From Symbiopectobacterium purcellii (GTDB lineage: Bacteria > Pseudomonadota > Gammaproteobacteria > Enterobacterales > Enterobacteriaceae), in NCBI RefSeq assembly GCF_019797845.1, contig NZ_CP081864.1:496001-560000 (forward strand): 64,000 bases of DNA, in the 5' to 3' direction. Made by a program: the position numbers and the translations under genes. Of the stretch, positions 40,801 to 48,881 are shown piece after piece. The notes beneath the pieces are model-generated. The model made no database searches, was not told where the DNA came from, and was given only the letters and a program-made list of their open reading frames with translations. Each line of letters starts with the position of its first letter. Position 1 is the first letter of the stretch.

Positions 40801-41599
40801 CCTAAAACTGGTTCACTCCTCGCAAGAGGTGACGGAGCATCGCGTGGCGCAGTTAGAAGATGGTTTCTTGCGCCTGGCTAATGATCTTCTCGATGCAACA
40901 ATGTGTTCAGGGCTGCCAGAGACTGAACTCTGCATCGTCATGGCCGTCTGGCGAAAAACATACGGGTACAGCAAAAAGCTGGATTGGATAAGCAACGAAC
41001 AGCTTGAGGTGATGATAGGGAAGCATTTCACCCATTGCTCAACAGCTAAAAACAATCTTGTCAGGAGGAAAGTTTTACTGCAAGAAGGCCGAAAAATAGG
41101 TATGAACACCAACATTTCTGAGTGGGAAACTAAAAATAACGGATTCTGCAAAACATTAGCTAAACCTGCTAAGAAAAGTTTAGCAGAAGTTGCTAACAGA
41201 CCTTTGCAGAAGTTGCTAACCACAAAAGACAATATACAAAAAACAATAAATACAAATACCCCCTTACCCCCTACGGGTGAAAGTGCGAAGGGTGAAAAAC
41301 CCTCTAAACGAAAATCAGACCCAATCAACTACGACGACTACCTGAACGCCTACAACGAAGCCGTGGGTGACAGACTGCCTCACGCTGTTGAAGCCAATGA
41401 CGAGCGAAAACGGAAACTTGCTGCTCTGGTTAAATCTCTGGCTACGCCAAACCTAGACGGCTTTAGGTCATACGTCAGGGCGTTTATGGCTGCTGCCAGG
41501 CCGTTCCACTTTGGCGACAATGACCGGGGCTGGGTGGCTAATTTTGATTACCTGCTTCAACGCAAGACGCTGACGAAAATCAGGGAGGGTACGCTATGA
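40787..41599 (+). CDS. phage replication initiator, O type
   Basis: 270 residues. The N-terminal Phage_rep_O winged helix ([36 protein letters not shown]) is clear. The middle, about residues 120-160, is encoded by the iteron region and is low in complexity. The C-terminal part should bind the helicase. It overlaps the DnaB-like gene by 4 bp. Confidence 0.85.
   Translation: MVAPNLKLVHSSQEVTEHRVAQLEDGFLRLANDLLDATMCSGLPETELCIVMAVWRKTYGYSKKLDWISNEQLEVMIGKHFTHCSTAKNNLVRRKVLLQEGRKIGMNTNISEWETKNNGFCKTLAKPAKKSLAEVANRPLQKLLTTKDNIQKTINTNTPLPPTGESAKGEKPSKRKSDPINYDDYLNAYNEAVGDRLPHAVEANDERKRKLAALVKSLATPNLDGFRSYVRAFMAAARPFHFGDNDRGWVANFDYLLQRKTLTKIREGTL
41156..41219. other. phage replication origin: three iterons inside the O gene
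   Basis: Three 17-bp units with the end TGCTAA: TTAGCTAAACCTGCTAA (41156-41172), TTAGCAGAAGTTGCTAA (41180-41196) and TTTGCAGAAGTTGCTAA (41203-41219), spaced 24 and 23 bp. The middle one is a perfect dyad (TTAGCA/TGCTAA). An A-rich unwinding stretch follows at 41221-41257. This is the lambda ori layout. Confidence 0.8.
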
Positions 41600-42972
41600 G
41601 ACAGGATATCGAGGCCAGTGTTATTGGTGGTTTGCTGATCGGCGGTTTAACGCCAACGGCAACTGACGTTCTGGCAACGCTGGATGCGGAAACATTCGCG
41701 ATCCCGATTTACAAACGAGCCTATGAGGTGATCCGTAAACAGGCACGCACCAGAAACATGATTGATTCCCTGATGGTTGCAGAAGAGTGCGGAGACGAAC
41801 ATTTTGCCGACATCATGGAAACGGCGCGTAGCTGCCCCAGCGCAGCAAACTTGCGTGGCTATGCCGATGTGGTTACTGAAATGTACCAGCGCCGGATGTT
41901 CGTTTCTGCTGTTGACGAGATGCGCGGGACAATCGGAAATTCATCGATTGCAGTGGCGACCGTGGCGATGGACGAACTTATCGACCGACTGTCAGGCATT
42001 CGAAAGCCGAAGCAGGAAGTGAAGCCGGTTCGCCTTGGAGACATCATCTCCGAATACACCAACACGTTAGAGCGCCGCCTGAAAAACGGGGAAGAGTCCG
42101 ACACGCTGAAAACAGGGATTGACGACTTGGACGCGATCACCGGGGGTATGAACGCTGAGGATTTAGTGATCGTCGCCGCCCGGCCCGGCATGGGGAAAAC
42201 GGAACTGGCGCTTAAGGTTGCCGAAGGCGTTGCAAACCGGAAGTTACCTGGGGAGAACCAGCGGAGGGGCGTTCTGATTTTCAGCATGGAAATGAGTTCT
42301 CTACAGGTCGTTGAGCGTTCGATAGCCGGGGCAGGGCGGATGTCGGTAAGTCTGCTGCGTAACCCTTCAAACCTTGACGATGAGGGATGGGCTAGGATTG
42401 TTGACGGGATTAACCGACTGGCAGATCTTGACGTATGGGTAGTCGATGCTTGCCGCCTGACGGTGGAGGAAATCGTAGCCATTGCCAAGCGGCACAAGCA
42501 GGAGCACCCGGCGCTATCGTTAATCATGGCAGACTATCTCGGGCTGATCGCCAAACCGAAAGCGGAGCGTAACGACCTTGCCATAGCCCATATCTCATGG
42601 AGCCTAAAGGCAATGGCCAAGACGCTGCGAACGCCAGTGATCGCGCTTAGTCAGCTATCACGAGACGTTGAGAAGCGACCTAACAAGCGCCCGACCAACG
42701 CCGATTTGCGTGACTCTGGCAGCATTGAACAGGATGCCGACTCAATCATCATGCTCTACCGCGACGCGGTGTATAACGAGAATTCACCCGCCGCTCCATT
42801 CGCAGAAATCATCGTCACAAAAAACCGATTCGGCTCACTTGGCACAGTCTACCAACGATTCGTTAATGGTCATTTCATTGAGTGCGACCAAGACGAAGCG
42901 CGGGAGAAGTGCACGACAAGGCAGCAGACAGAAACCAGGGTGCGCAGGTACGCAAAAGGCGCTGACGTCTAG
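41596..42972 (+). CDS. replicative DNA helicase, DnaB type
   Basis: 458 residues. The DnaB N-terminal domain ([17 protein letters not shown]) precedes a RecA-type helicase domain with Walker A ARPGMGKT at about residues 195-202, Walker [13 protein letters not shown] and the arginine-finger region ([16 protein letters not shown]). The phage thus brings its own helicase, like P22 gp12. Coupled to the O gene by ATGA. Confidence 0.9.
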   Translation: MRQDIEASVIGGLLIGGLTPTATDVLATLDAETFAIPIYKRAYEVIRKQARTRNMIDSLMVAEECGDEHFADIMETARSCPSAANLRGYADVVTEMYQRRMFVSAVDEMRGTIGNSSIAVATVAMDELIDRLSGIRKPKQEVKPVRLGDIISEYTNTLERRLKNGEESDTLKTGIDDLDAITGGMNAEDLVIVAARPGMGKTELALKVAEGVANRKLPGENQRRGVLIFSMEMSSLQVVERSIAGAGRMSVSLLRNPSNLDDEGWARIVDGINRLADLDVWVVDACRLTVEEIVAIAKRHKQEHPALSLIMADYLGLIAKPKAERNDLAIAHISWSLKAMAKTLRTPVIALSQLSRDVEKRPNKRPTNADLRDSGSIEQDADSIIMLYRDAVYNENSPAAPFAEIIVTKNRFGSLGTVYQRFVNGHFIECDQDEAREKCTTRQQTETRVRRYAKGADV

Positions 42973-42992
42973 GCAAACAAAAAGGAGGAGTG

Positions 42993-43055
42993 ATGAAAAG
43001 GGATACACGGAAAGCCGCTGAAAGAAGTCATGGGATTTTAAAGCGAGGGAAATAG
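42993..43055 (+). CDS. possible 20-residue phage peptide
   Basis: ATG preceded by AAAGGAGGAGTG, then 20 codons (MKRDTRKAAERSHGILKRGK) and TAG. The strong ribosome site argues for translation; it may be a leader coupling the next small gene. Function unknown. Confidence 0.4.
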   Translation: MKRDTRKAAERSHGILKRGK

Positions 43056-43057
43056 GA

Positions 43058-43144
43058 ATGACAGCATATCTAACAGAATTCATCGTGGGGCTGCTGGCAA
43101 TGGCGGCCCTTTTTGTTTGGGTGGGTAAATTCAGAGGTGGGTGA
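43058..43144 (+). CDS. possible 28-residue single-pass membrane peptide
   Basis: MTAYLTEFIVGLLAMAALFV followed by WVGKFRGG: one membrane helix with a basic end. The stop overlaps the ninB ATG as TGATG, suggesting real coupled translation. Not recognised. Confidence 0.45.
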   Translation: MTAYLTEFIVGLLAMAALFVWVGKFRGG

Positions 43145-43581
43145 TGGATAAAACACGCTTCCTTCTGCGTGATGAACAAGTACGAGAAAACCTGAAAGCG
43201 TTTATTGATTCCCTGCCCACCGACCCACACCGCCCCCTCGAAATCACCATCAACGATGCTAAACGGACATTACCGCAGAACGACCTGTTTCATGCGTTAT
43301 GCACCGATGTTTCGCGTCAGGTGGTGTGGGCAGATAAACCGCGCCCGCTGCTGGACTGGAAGGCGCTGTTTGTCTCGGGACATGCCATCGCTACCGGCAG
43401 GCCGGGGGAGGTGGTGACGGGGCTGGAGGGGGAGTTTTGCAGCATCCGCGAGAGCACGGCTCAGATGGGCGTAAAGCGCATGAACAGTTTGATTGAGTAC
43501 GCCCAGGCCTGGTCGGTCGGCAACGGCGTCAGGCTGCGCGAGGTGCGTTATTCAGGGGATTATTTTGGGAGAGTCGGATGA
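43144..43581 (+). CDS. ninB: NinB/Orf recombination mediator
   Basis: 145 residues from ATG 43144 (MDKTRFLLRD); a GTG one codon earlier is less likely because the TGATG overlap marks the ATG. It matches lambda NinB (Orf): PLEITINDAKRTLPQNDLFHALCTDVSRQVVW. It helps load recombinase at SSB-coated gaps. First of a nin-like gene group. Confidence 0.85.
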   Translation: MDKTRFLLRDEQVRENLKAFIDSLPTDPHRPLEITINDAKRTLPQNDLFHALCTDVSRQVVWADKPRPLLDWKALFVSGHAIATGRPGEVVTGLEGEFCSIRESTAQMGVKRMNSLIEYAQAWSVGNGVRLREVRYSGDYFGRVG

Positions 43582-44093
43582 CACTAAAATCACACACCAG
43601 ACCAGAGCACAAGGACACATGGCGAACACCACCCGAGGTCTTCCAGGCGCTGGATGCGGAGTTTGGCTTCTACCTTGATGCTGCCGCTGACCACGACAAT
43701 ACCCTGTGCCGTCTGTATCTGACGCCAGAGGATGATGCCCTTGCCTGTGACTGGGGCAGCAGGGGAGCCATCTTCTGCAATCCCCCGTACAGCAATATCC
43801 GCCCTTGGGTTGATAAAGCTGCTGAGCAGAGCCGCAAGCAGAATAAAACGGTCGTTATGCTGCTGCCTGCTGATACCTCGACGGCATGGTTCGCACAGGC
43901 GCAGAAAACGGTTGATGAGGTGCGCTTCATCACCGAGGGCCGATTGTCATTTATCAGCGCTGAAACGGGCAAAAAAGGCAAGGCGGGTAACAGCAAGGGC
44001 AGCGTGTTGTTCATCTGGCGACCGTGGCGAACAACCCCTAAAGGGATGACCGTGGTAAGCAAACACACGCTGATTAACCGGATGTGGAGGTAG
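43578..44093 (+). CDS. phage DNA N6-adenine methyltransferase
   Basis: 171 residues of the phage Dam family (PF05869). The catalytic motif NPPY is at residues 68-71 (IFCNPPYSN), and the start WRTPPEVFQALDAEFGFYLD is typical. Probably methylates phage DNA at adenine and may protect it from restriction. Overlaps ninB by 4 bp. Confidence 0.9.
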   Translation: MTLKSHTRPEHKDTWRTPPEVFQALDAEFGFYLDAAADHDNTLCRLYLTPEDDALACDWGSRGAIFCNPPYSNIRPWVDKAAEQSRKQNKTVVMLLPADTSTAWFAQAQKTVDEVRFITEGRLSFISAETGKKGKAGNSKGSVLFIWRPWRTTPKGMTVVSKHTLINRMWR

Positions 44094-44095
44094 CT

Positions 44096-44386
44096 ATGGC
44101 GAATCTTAGGAAAGAGGCCAGAGGCCGAGAGTGTCAGGTGAGGCTCTCGGGCATCTGTAACGGCAACGCTGAAACTGTAGTGCTGGCCCATTACCGAATG
44201 TCCGGCATTTGCGGCATCGGCATGAAGCCTGACGACCTTTTCGGCGCATGGGCTTGTTCAGGGTGTCATGACGAAATCGACCGCCGTACGCGTATCACCG
44301 ATGCCGACTATGCCCGGCTGCATCATCTGGAAGGCGTCATCCGTACACAGGCGATTTTACTGGCGCAGGGGAAGATTAAGCGATGA
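44096..44386 (+). CDS. DUF1364 family protein (phage HNH-like)
   Basis: 96 residues from ATG 44096, selected because GGAGG lies 6 bp upstream; a GTG at 44084 overlaps that site. Blocks RGRECQVRLSGICNGNAETVVLAHYR and AWACSGCHDEIDRR are those of DUF1364, with Cys and His placed as in a zinc-binding HNH-like fold. It lies between dam and rusA, as in many lambdoid phages. Confidence 0.8.
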   Translation: MANLRKEARGRECQVRLSGICNGNAETVVLAHYRMSGICGIGMKPDDLFGAWACSGCHDEIDRRTRITDADYARLHHLEGVIRTQAILLAQGKIKR

Positions 44387-44745
44387 CCGAATATCACCTG
44401 AAACTGCCGTGGCCGCCAAGCCTAAACACCTACTGGCGACACGCGCGACACAGGCACTATATCAGCGAGAAAGGCAAAGCATACCGACAAAGAATCATCC
44501 AGATAATCCAGCAGCAAAACCTCGATATCAACACGCCCGCAAGACTGAAAATTTCCATCATCGCCAACGCGCCAGACAAGCGACGCCGTGACCTCGACAA
44601 CCTGCAAAAGGCGGTTTTCGATTCGCTCACGCATGCGGGCTTCATGCTGGACGACGAACAGATAGACGATTTCAGGGTAAGGCGCGGTGAGCGAGTGAAG
44701 GGCGGCAGTATGGATATCGTCATCACTGAATTGGAGGTGGCATGA
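44383..44745 (+). CDS. rusA: Holliday junction resolvase RusA
   Basis: 120 residues, the same length as E. coli (DLP12) RusA. The three catalytic aspartates fall at Asp70, Asp72 (RRRDLDN) and Asp91 (MLDDEQ), matching the known numbering. It cuts Holliday junctions and branched phage DNA before packaging. Overlaps its neighbours by 4 bp on both sides. Confidence 0.95.
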   Translation: MTEYHLKLPWPPSLNTYWRHARHRHYISEKGKAYRQRIIQIIQQQNLDINTPARLKISIIANAPDKRRRDLDNLQKAVFDSLTHAGFMLDDEQIDDFRVRRGERVKGGSMDIVITELEVA

Positions 44746-44900
44746 GAAAGAGAGGGCGACTGACGGCGGAAGATATTCCGCTTATCCGTGCGCTATTGGA
44801 ATCAGGCATGCCGGTGGCGGAGGTGGCGAGGAAATTCGAGACCAGCAAGCAGCATATCTACAGCATCAGGAACGGCAAAAACTGGGGGACGGTGAAATGA
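44742..44900 (+). CDS. small helix-turn-helix phage protein
   Basis: 52 residues: LIRALLESGMPVAEVARKFE, then TSKQHIYSIRNGKNWG, a homeodomain-like HTH of the resolvase type. ATG overlaps the rusA stop (4 bp) and its TGA overlaps the Q start. Role unknown; perhaps regulation of late functions. Confidence 0.7.
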   Translation: MRKRGRLTAEDIPLIRALLESGMPVAEVARKFETSKQHIYSIRNGKNWGTVK

Positions 44901-45235
44901 GAGATATTCGATACCTGTTGACGGCATGGGGAAACTGGAGCGGCTCACGCATTGGCACTGAGTACAAGGCAGCATGGCCCTTCGTCACGGCGAGCAGCGA
45001 TCTCCGGCCCATGCTGTCCGATGCGGATGGAGAGACAGTTGACCGTGCGGTAGGGCGGCTCAAGCACTTCGACCCGCTGGGCTACGATATCGTGGTGGCG
45101 TATTACAAGGGGAAGGTGTCGTGCAGGGCTATAGCCAGAAAGATTGAAAATCGTCCAGATTACGTTACAGCATGCCTTGCTCGCGCTGAAGCCTACATTG
45201 CGGGCCGTGTAGCTGAGCTTTTGGAGGCGGCTTGA
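44897..45235 (+). CDS. Q: late antitermination protein Q
   Basis: 112 residues of the P22/phage 21 type Q family: MRDIRYLLTAWGNWSGS, VDRAVGRLKHFDPLGYDIVVAYYKGKVSCRAIARK and ARAEAYIAGRVAELL. Q modifies RNA polymerase at the late promoter so that it reads through tR'. A candidate target lies at 46303-46400. Confidence 0.85.
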   Translation: MRDIRYLLTAWGNWSGSRIGTEYKAAWPFVTASSDLRPMLSDADGETVDRAVGRLKHFDPLGYDIVVAYYKGKVSCRAIARKIENRPDYVTACLARAEAYIAGRVAELLEAA

Positions 45236-45261
45236 CGCAAAATGATGTTCCCAGCTATAGT
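45232..45261 (+). promoter_or_regulatory. promoter of the C4 RNA / antirepressor transcript
   Basis: TTGACG (45232-45237), 18-bp spacer, TATAGT (45256-45261). The expected start, about 45268, is exactly at the first C4 stem. Confidence 0.65.
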
Positions 45262-45268
45262 TACTCCT

Positions 45269-45325
45269 AGGTGCTAGAAACACCTTACGAACGGCTACCG
45301 CTCCCGTTAGTTTTGCGGCTTTTTT
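45269..45325 (+). ncRNA. c4: C4 antisense RNA
   Basis: Two adjacent hairpins, AGGTG/CACCT with loop CTAGAAA (45269-45285) and AACGG/CCGTT (45290-45308), then a G-rich end and T run. This is the structure of the C4 RNA of phages P1/P7 and relatives. GTGCTAGAAAC (45271-45281) is an exact 11-nt complement of GTTTCTAGCAC (45404-45414) in the leader of the antirepressor gene, as C4 pairing requires. Cleaved C4 would hold the antirepressor off. Confidence 0.75.
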
Positions 45326-45460
45326 GTGTCCATATTTTGATATGGCCGAGTGTGGGCGAATAAAATACCAGCAATGGGAATAAGCCCGCTTGCCTTCGTA
45401 CAAGTTTCTAGCACTTGGCCGCCCGAGCCTGTCGGGTTTCCTCTAGAAAAGGATACGAAA

Positions 45461-46282
45461 ATGATGACACAATCCGCAATATCCGTCCCTTTCCACGGCG
45501 TTGAGTTATACATCGTTACCCGCAATGACGAGCCATACACACCCATGAAGCCCATTGTTGAAGGTATGGGGATGATTTGGGCTGCTCAATTTGTTAAGTT
45601 AAAGCAGAGATTTACTTCAACTATTTCGGAAATCGAAATAGTTGCAGATGATGGTAAATCGCGAAAAATGCTTTGCTTACCTCTTCGAAAACTTGCTGGA
45701 TGGCTTCAGACCATCAGCCCCAACAAGGTCAAGCCCGAAATCCGCGACAAAGTGATCCAGTATCAGGACGAATGCGATGACGTACTCTACAAATACTGGA
45801 CTAAGGGTGAAGTCATCAATCCCCGCAAAAAGAAACCTCAATCTGGCCAACTCACCATAGAGCAGCAGGAGGCCATAAAGCAATTGGTACTTACTCGCGG
45901 TAAGAGCGTGCCACATGAACATCAGGGCAAAGCAACCATCACGCTGTGGTCAGCACTGAAAAGCCACTTTGGTTGCAGCTATAAAGAAATTCCCGAAGAT
46001 AATTTTACCGAGGCATTATCTCTCGCCGCTCGTGTACCGATTAAGGGTGAATTTATCGACAGAGCATCTTCACAAAATAGCTTGCCCGCTATCTCTGGCA
46101 GAATTGTTATTGACTATGAAGATGGCTCAGTGACACGGACGGAAGTGGTTGCCTCTAATTGTTTTATAGGGAATATTGAAACACTATTCCAATACTTGGA
46201 AAAGCGTGGGGTCGTTGTGCTCACCAACGAAGATGAACGCCGAAGCTTCGTTAAAGAAAATCTGATGCGGTTGATTAACTGA
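45461..46282 (+). CDS. phage antirepressor, P22_AR_N type
   Basis: 273 residues from ATG 45461; an in-frame ATG at 45350 lies upstream of the C4 target and is rejected. The N-terminal P22_AR_N domain is clear: VPFHGVELYIVTRNDEPYTP, MKPIVEGMGMIW, PLRKLAGWLQTISPNKVKPE and YQDECDDVLYKYWTKGE. The remainder, about residues 140-273, is not recognised and probably binds the repressor. It should inactivate the repressor at 39462 and induce the prophage. A C4-type RNA precedes it. Confidence 0.85.
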   Translation: MMTQSAISVPFHGVELYIVTRNDEPYTPMKPIVEGMGMIWAAQFVKLKQRFTSTISEIEIVADDGKSRKMLCLPLRKLAGWLQTISPNKVKPEIRDKVIQYQDECDDVLYKYWTKGEVINPRKKKPQSGQLTIEQQEAIKQLVLTRGKSVPHEHQGKATITLWSALKSHFGCSYKEIPEDNFTEALSLAARVPIKGEFIDRASSQNSLPAISGRIVIDYEDGSVTRTEVVASNCFIGNIETLFQYLEKRGVVVLTNEDERRSFVKENLMRLIN

Positions 46283-46302
46283 TCAAAAAACCAGTTAAAT
46301 GC

Positions 46303-46331
46303 TTGACTGTCCGGACGTCCGGACACATAAT
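46303..46331 (+). promoter_or_regulatory. late promoter pR' with 18-bp palindrome in the spacer
   Basis: TTGACT (46303-46308), 17-bp spacer, CATAAT (46326-46331). TGTCCGGACGTCCGGACA (46308-46325) is a perfect palindrome that fills the spacer. In lambda the Q-binding element lies at this place, so it is the best Q-target candidate; a repressor site is the alternative. Confidence 0.7.
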
Positions 46332-46366
46332 ATCCTCATGCTGCGGAAAAAGCGCGCAGGACATGA

Positions 46367-46400
46367 AGCCTCAACGCCCTCTGGTGGTTGGGGCTTTTTG
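46367..46400 (+). terminator. tR'-like terminator after the late promoter
   Basis: AGCCTCAAC (46367-46375) pairs with GTTGGGGCT (46387-46395, one G-T), followed by T5. It lies about 30 bp after the expected start of the late transcript, so without Q only a short leader RNA would be made. Confidence 0.75.
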
Positions 46401-46449
46401 CTTTCTGAGGTATGTTTGGATAGCATCTCCCTGTTAAAAAGGAGCTGCT

Positions 46450-46677
46450 ATGAAAAAACTTATGATTGCTGGGGCGGTAATGTTGATTGCGGGATGTTCC
46501 GTTCAACCGAAACAGGAGCCGGTAATGGGCATGGCTAACCCCGCCTCTGTGTACTGCCTTAAACTGGGCGGGAAACTTGATATTGTAAATACGGATCAAG
46601 GACAAGCTGGTTACTGCAACCTTCCGTCCGGTGAGCGCATTGAAGAATGGACCCTGTACCGTCGCGATAACAAATAA
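46450..46677 (+). CDS. DUF333-family lipoprotein carried by the phage
   Basis: 75 residues with a lipobox (MLIAGC, Cys16). The rest is a DUF333 domain: NPASVYCLKLGGKLDIV, then QGQAGYCNLPSGERIEEW, with a cysteine pair. Similar lipoproteins of unknown function occur on chromosomes and phages. It lies between tR' and the lysis genes and has its own terminator, so it may be a lysogenic-conversion gene. Confidence 0.8.
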   Translation: MKKLMIAGAVMLIAGCSVQPKQEPVMGMANPASVYCLKLGGKLDIVNTDQGQAGYCNLPSGERIEEWTLYRRDNK

Positions 46678-46696
46678 TTTCAACTTCTTATATTAA

Positions 46697-46722
46697 GGCT
46701 CACTTCGGTGGGCCTTTTCTTT
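46697..46722 (+). terminator. terminator after the lipoprotein gene
   Basis: GGCTCAC (46697-46703) / GTGGGCC (46708-46714) with loop TTCG, followed by a T-rich run. Confidence 0.8.
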
Positions 46723-46759
46723 TGTAAATCACACAGCGCCCACTTAGCGGGGTGAGGCT

Positions 46760-47014
46760 ATGACACGAATGAGCACTATCTACAGCAGGCTTTCATACGG
46801 AAGCGGGACGGGCTTAATGGGCCTTGGCGTGTCTGCCAGAGCCTACGCCGCATCAACTACAGAGAGCGTATGGTTGCTTGCAAACAAAATGGCCGGGTTA
46901 ACGCTCGGTGATTGGGCGCTCATCGTCGGTATGGTCTGCACAATCGGCACCTTTGCTATCAACTGGTACTACCGCAGGAAGGAATACCAGTTGAGGGAAA
47001 AAGGCGGTGCGTGA
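46760..47014 (+). CDS. phage holin
   Basis: 84 residues with two hydrophobic segments (about 15-32 and 44-66) and a basic tail (YYRRKEYQLREKGG). The start MTRMST offers two possible Met codons, as in dual-start holins. It lies just before an endolysin with a SAR domain, so it may be a pinholin. The stop overlaps the endolysin ATG as TGATG. Confidence 0.75.
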   Translation: MTRMSTIYSRLSYGSGTGLMGLGVSARAYAASTTESVWLLANKMAGLTLGDWALIVGMVCTIGTFAINWYYRRKEYQLREKGGA

Positions 47015-47541
47015 TGTCGAAAGCAAGCAAACTCAGTGCGGCAATGCTGGCGCTTATTGCTGCTGGCGCATTAGCACCTGTCATGATGGCGCAATTCCAG
47101 ACTGAAAAAGAGTCTGTCCGTATGAATGCCTACCCTGATGGCGGCGGTATCTGGACGATTTGCGGTGGCGTGACACGGGTAGATGGCAAGCCAGTCGTGA
47201 AGGGCATGAAGCTGACCACTGAACAGTGCGCAAAGATTGACGCCATAGAGCAGCAAAAAGCGCTCGATTGGGTGGATCGTAACGTTAACGTGCCGCTCAC
47301 TGAGGTGCAAAAAGTCGGTATTGCCTCGTTTTGTCCGTGGAGCATCGGCCCCGGTAACTGCTTCACCTCAACGTTCTACCGCAAATTGAATGCAGGCGAT
47401 CTGATGGGTGCCTGTAAAGAGATTAAGCGCTGGATTTGGGACGGGGGCAAAGATTGTCGTATCCGCTCAAACAACTGCTACGGGCAGATAGCGCGGCGTG
47501 ACCAGGAATCAGAGCTTTCTTGCTGGGGGCTGGGCGCATGA
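47014..47541 (+). CDS. SAR endolysin, phage lysozyme (GH24)
   Basis: 175 residues. The N-terminal weakly hydrophobic, Ala/Gly-rich segment (LSAAMLALIAAGALAPVMMA) is a signal-arrest-release domain: Sec exports the enzyme to the membrane, and release activates it. The catalytic triad motif E-x8-D-x5-T is read in ESVRMNAYPDGGGIWT. It cleaves peptidoglycan. Start at 47014 by TGATG overlap with the holin gene. Confidence 0.9.
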   Translation: MSKASKLSAAMLALIAAGALAPVMMAQFQTEKESVRMNAYPDGGGIWTICGGVTRVDGKPVVKGMKLTTEQCAKIDAIEQQKALDWVDRNVNVPLTEVQKVGIASFCPWSIGPGNCFTSTFYRKLNAGDLMGACKEIKRWIWDGGKDCRIRSNNCYGQIARRDQESELSCWGLGA

Positions 47542-47906
47542 GGCTATATATCTATGCCGCTCTCGCTGCTCTCATTGCCGCGCTGTCATTCGGTGTCTAC
47601 CACTACCACGATAAATACAGTGACACAGCGAAAGACCTAGAAGCAGCAGAGCGGCAACAGCAGCAGGCTGAAACCATCACTGGAAATGTGATCCATTCAA
47701 TACGCATCTTCAACGCCATTACCCAGGTCAATCACGATGAGAAACAGCGTATACAACAGCGGTCAGAAAACACCGTGGTTTACATCCGTGAAAAGTTATC
47801 GACTGATGAATGTGCTATTCGGCCTGTTCCTGATGATGTCGTTAGCCGGTTGCGAGAGCACGCGGACAGAATACGTAAGGGTACCCGTCGTGCCGATCCC
47901 CGCTGA
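47538..47906 (+). CDS. Rz: inner-membrane spanin Rz
   Basis: 122 residues from ATG 47538 (ATGA overlap with the endolysin). One N-terminal membrane helix (RLYIYAALAALIAALSFGVY), followed by a long periplasmic coiled coil. With Rz1 it fuses inner and outer membranes in the last lysis step. Confidence 0.85.
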   Translation: MRLYIYAALAALIAALSFGVYHYHDKYSDTAKDLEAAERQQQQAETITGNVIHSIRIFNAITQVNHDEKQRIQQRSENTVVYIREKLSTDECAIRPVPDDVVSRLREHADRIRKGTRRADPR

Positions 47907-48063
47907 ACTTCTACAGGACTGTCCAGCACCTGAAATTCCGTATCAAATGCCCTACGGCAAGAGCGTAGAGCTGAATGAAGAACTACTGACCGTTATTGAG
48001 AAATGTAACGCTGACAAGCTAAGCATCCGGCAAATCGAAGCGCAGCGCCAAGAAAGGAAATAA
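47806..48063 (+). CDS. Rz1: outer-membrane spanin lipoprotein Rz1, nested in Rz
   Basis: 85 residues from ATG 47806 in the +1 frame relative to Rz, sharing 101 bp with it. Signal peptide with lipobox SLAGC (Cys16) and a Pro-rich mature start (VPVVPIPAELLQDCPAPEIP), as in Rz1. It pairs with Rz. Confidence 0.85.
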   Translation: MNVLFGLFLMMSLAGCESTRTEYVRVPVVPIPAELLQDCPAPEIPYQMPYGKSVELNEELLTVIEKCNADKLSIRQIEAQRQERK

Positions 48064-48065
48064 CC

Positions 48066-48881
48066 ATGGCAAAACCGGACTGGGAGGCCATCGAAACGGC
48101 GTACCGGGCCGGAGTGTTGCCCCTCCGTGAAATAGCAGAACAGTATGGCGACGGGATAACCGAGGGAGCCATACGCAAAAGAGCTGTAAAGCAGGGCTGG
48201 GTACGCAACAAAAAAGGTGGTACGCAGAAAAGTACGCAAGTACGCAAAAGCGGTACGAAAAAAAACAGTGTGCGTACCAACCGAACCCCTGCCAGTTCTG
48301 ACGATGGAGAAAAGTACGCAACGGAGAGAATCAACTCTCCGTCAAATACGAAACCCGAACCAACTCAGCGGAAAGTCGTCACAAATCACCCCCCATTCCA
48401 ACACGGCAACCAGGCCGCACTTAAACACGGCGGCTATGCCCGGAGAATGCTTTGGACTGATGCCGTTACAGAAGACGCTAGGGGGCTGACGCTTGAGGAT
48501 GAACTATTCCGGTTGCGCGCCAGCAATCTTGTTGCCGCCGAAAATATTGGTCGGTGGTTAACGGAGCTTGAGGACGCCGAAGAGCCTCAGCAAAAGAAAA
48601 CGCTGCTGGAAAATATCAGCGCCGCCGAAAAAGCCATGATGCGCAACACAGTACGTATTGAGTCCATAACAGGAACGCTGGCTACCGTTGGGAAAATATT
48701 CGCAGATACTGACTACCGTATCGCGGCCACTGACAAGGTATCACTGGAAGCGGATCGTCTGCGCCGGGATGCTGGTATTGACGATGGCAATGGAGAGCGT
48801 GACCTCAATGACTTCTATTCTGACATCCAGACCGACGTTGAATCCGGTTCTGCGGAACTTCTGGACGACGCAGGCGCGTAA
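48066..48881 (+). CDS. terminase small subunit-like protein
   Basis: 271 residues. The N-terminal HTH (WEAIETAYRAGVLPLREIAEQYG, EGAIRKRAVKQGW) is typical of small terminases of this type. A polar linker follows (about 55-120), then helices ending LNDFYSDIQTDV. It recognises phage DNA for packaging. Overlaps the large subunit gene by 74 bp. Confidence 0.8.
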   Translation: MAKPDWEAIETAYRAGVLPLREIAEQYGDGITEGAIRKRAVKQGWVRNKKGGTQKSTQVRKSGTKKNSVRTNRTPASSDDGEKYATERINSPSNTKPEPTQRKVVTNHPPFQHGNQAALKHGGYARRMLWTDAVTEDARGLTLEDELFRLRASNLVAAENIGRWLTELEDAEEPQQKKTLLENISAAEKAMMRNTVRIESITGTLATVGKIFADTDYRIAATDKVSLEADRLRRDAGIDDGNGERDLNDFYSDIQTDVESGSAELLDDAGA

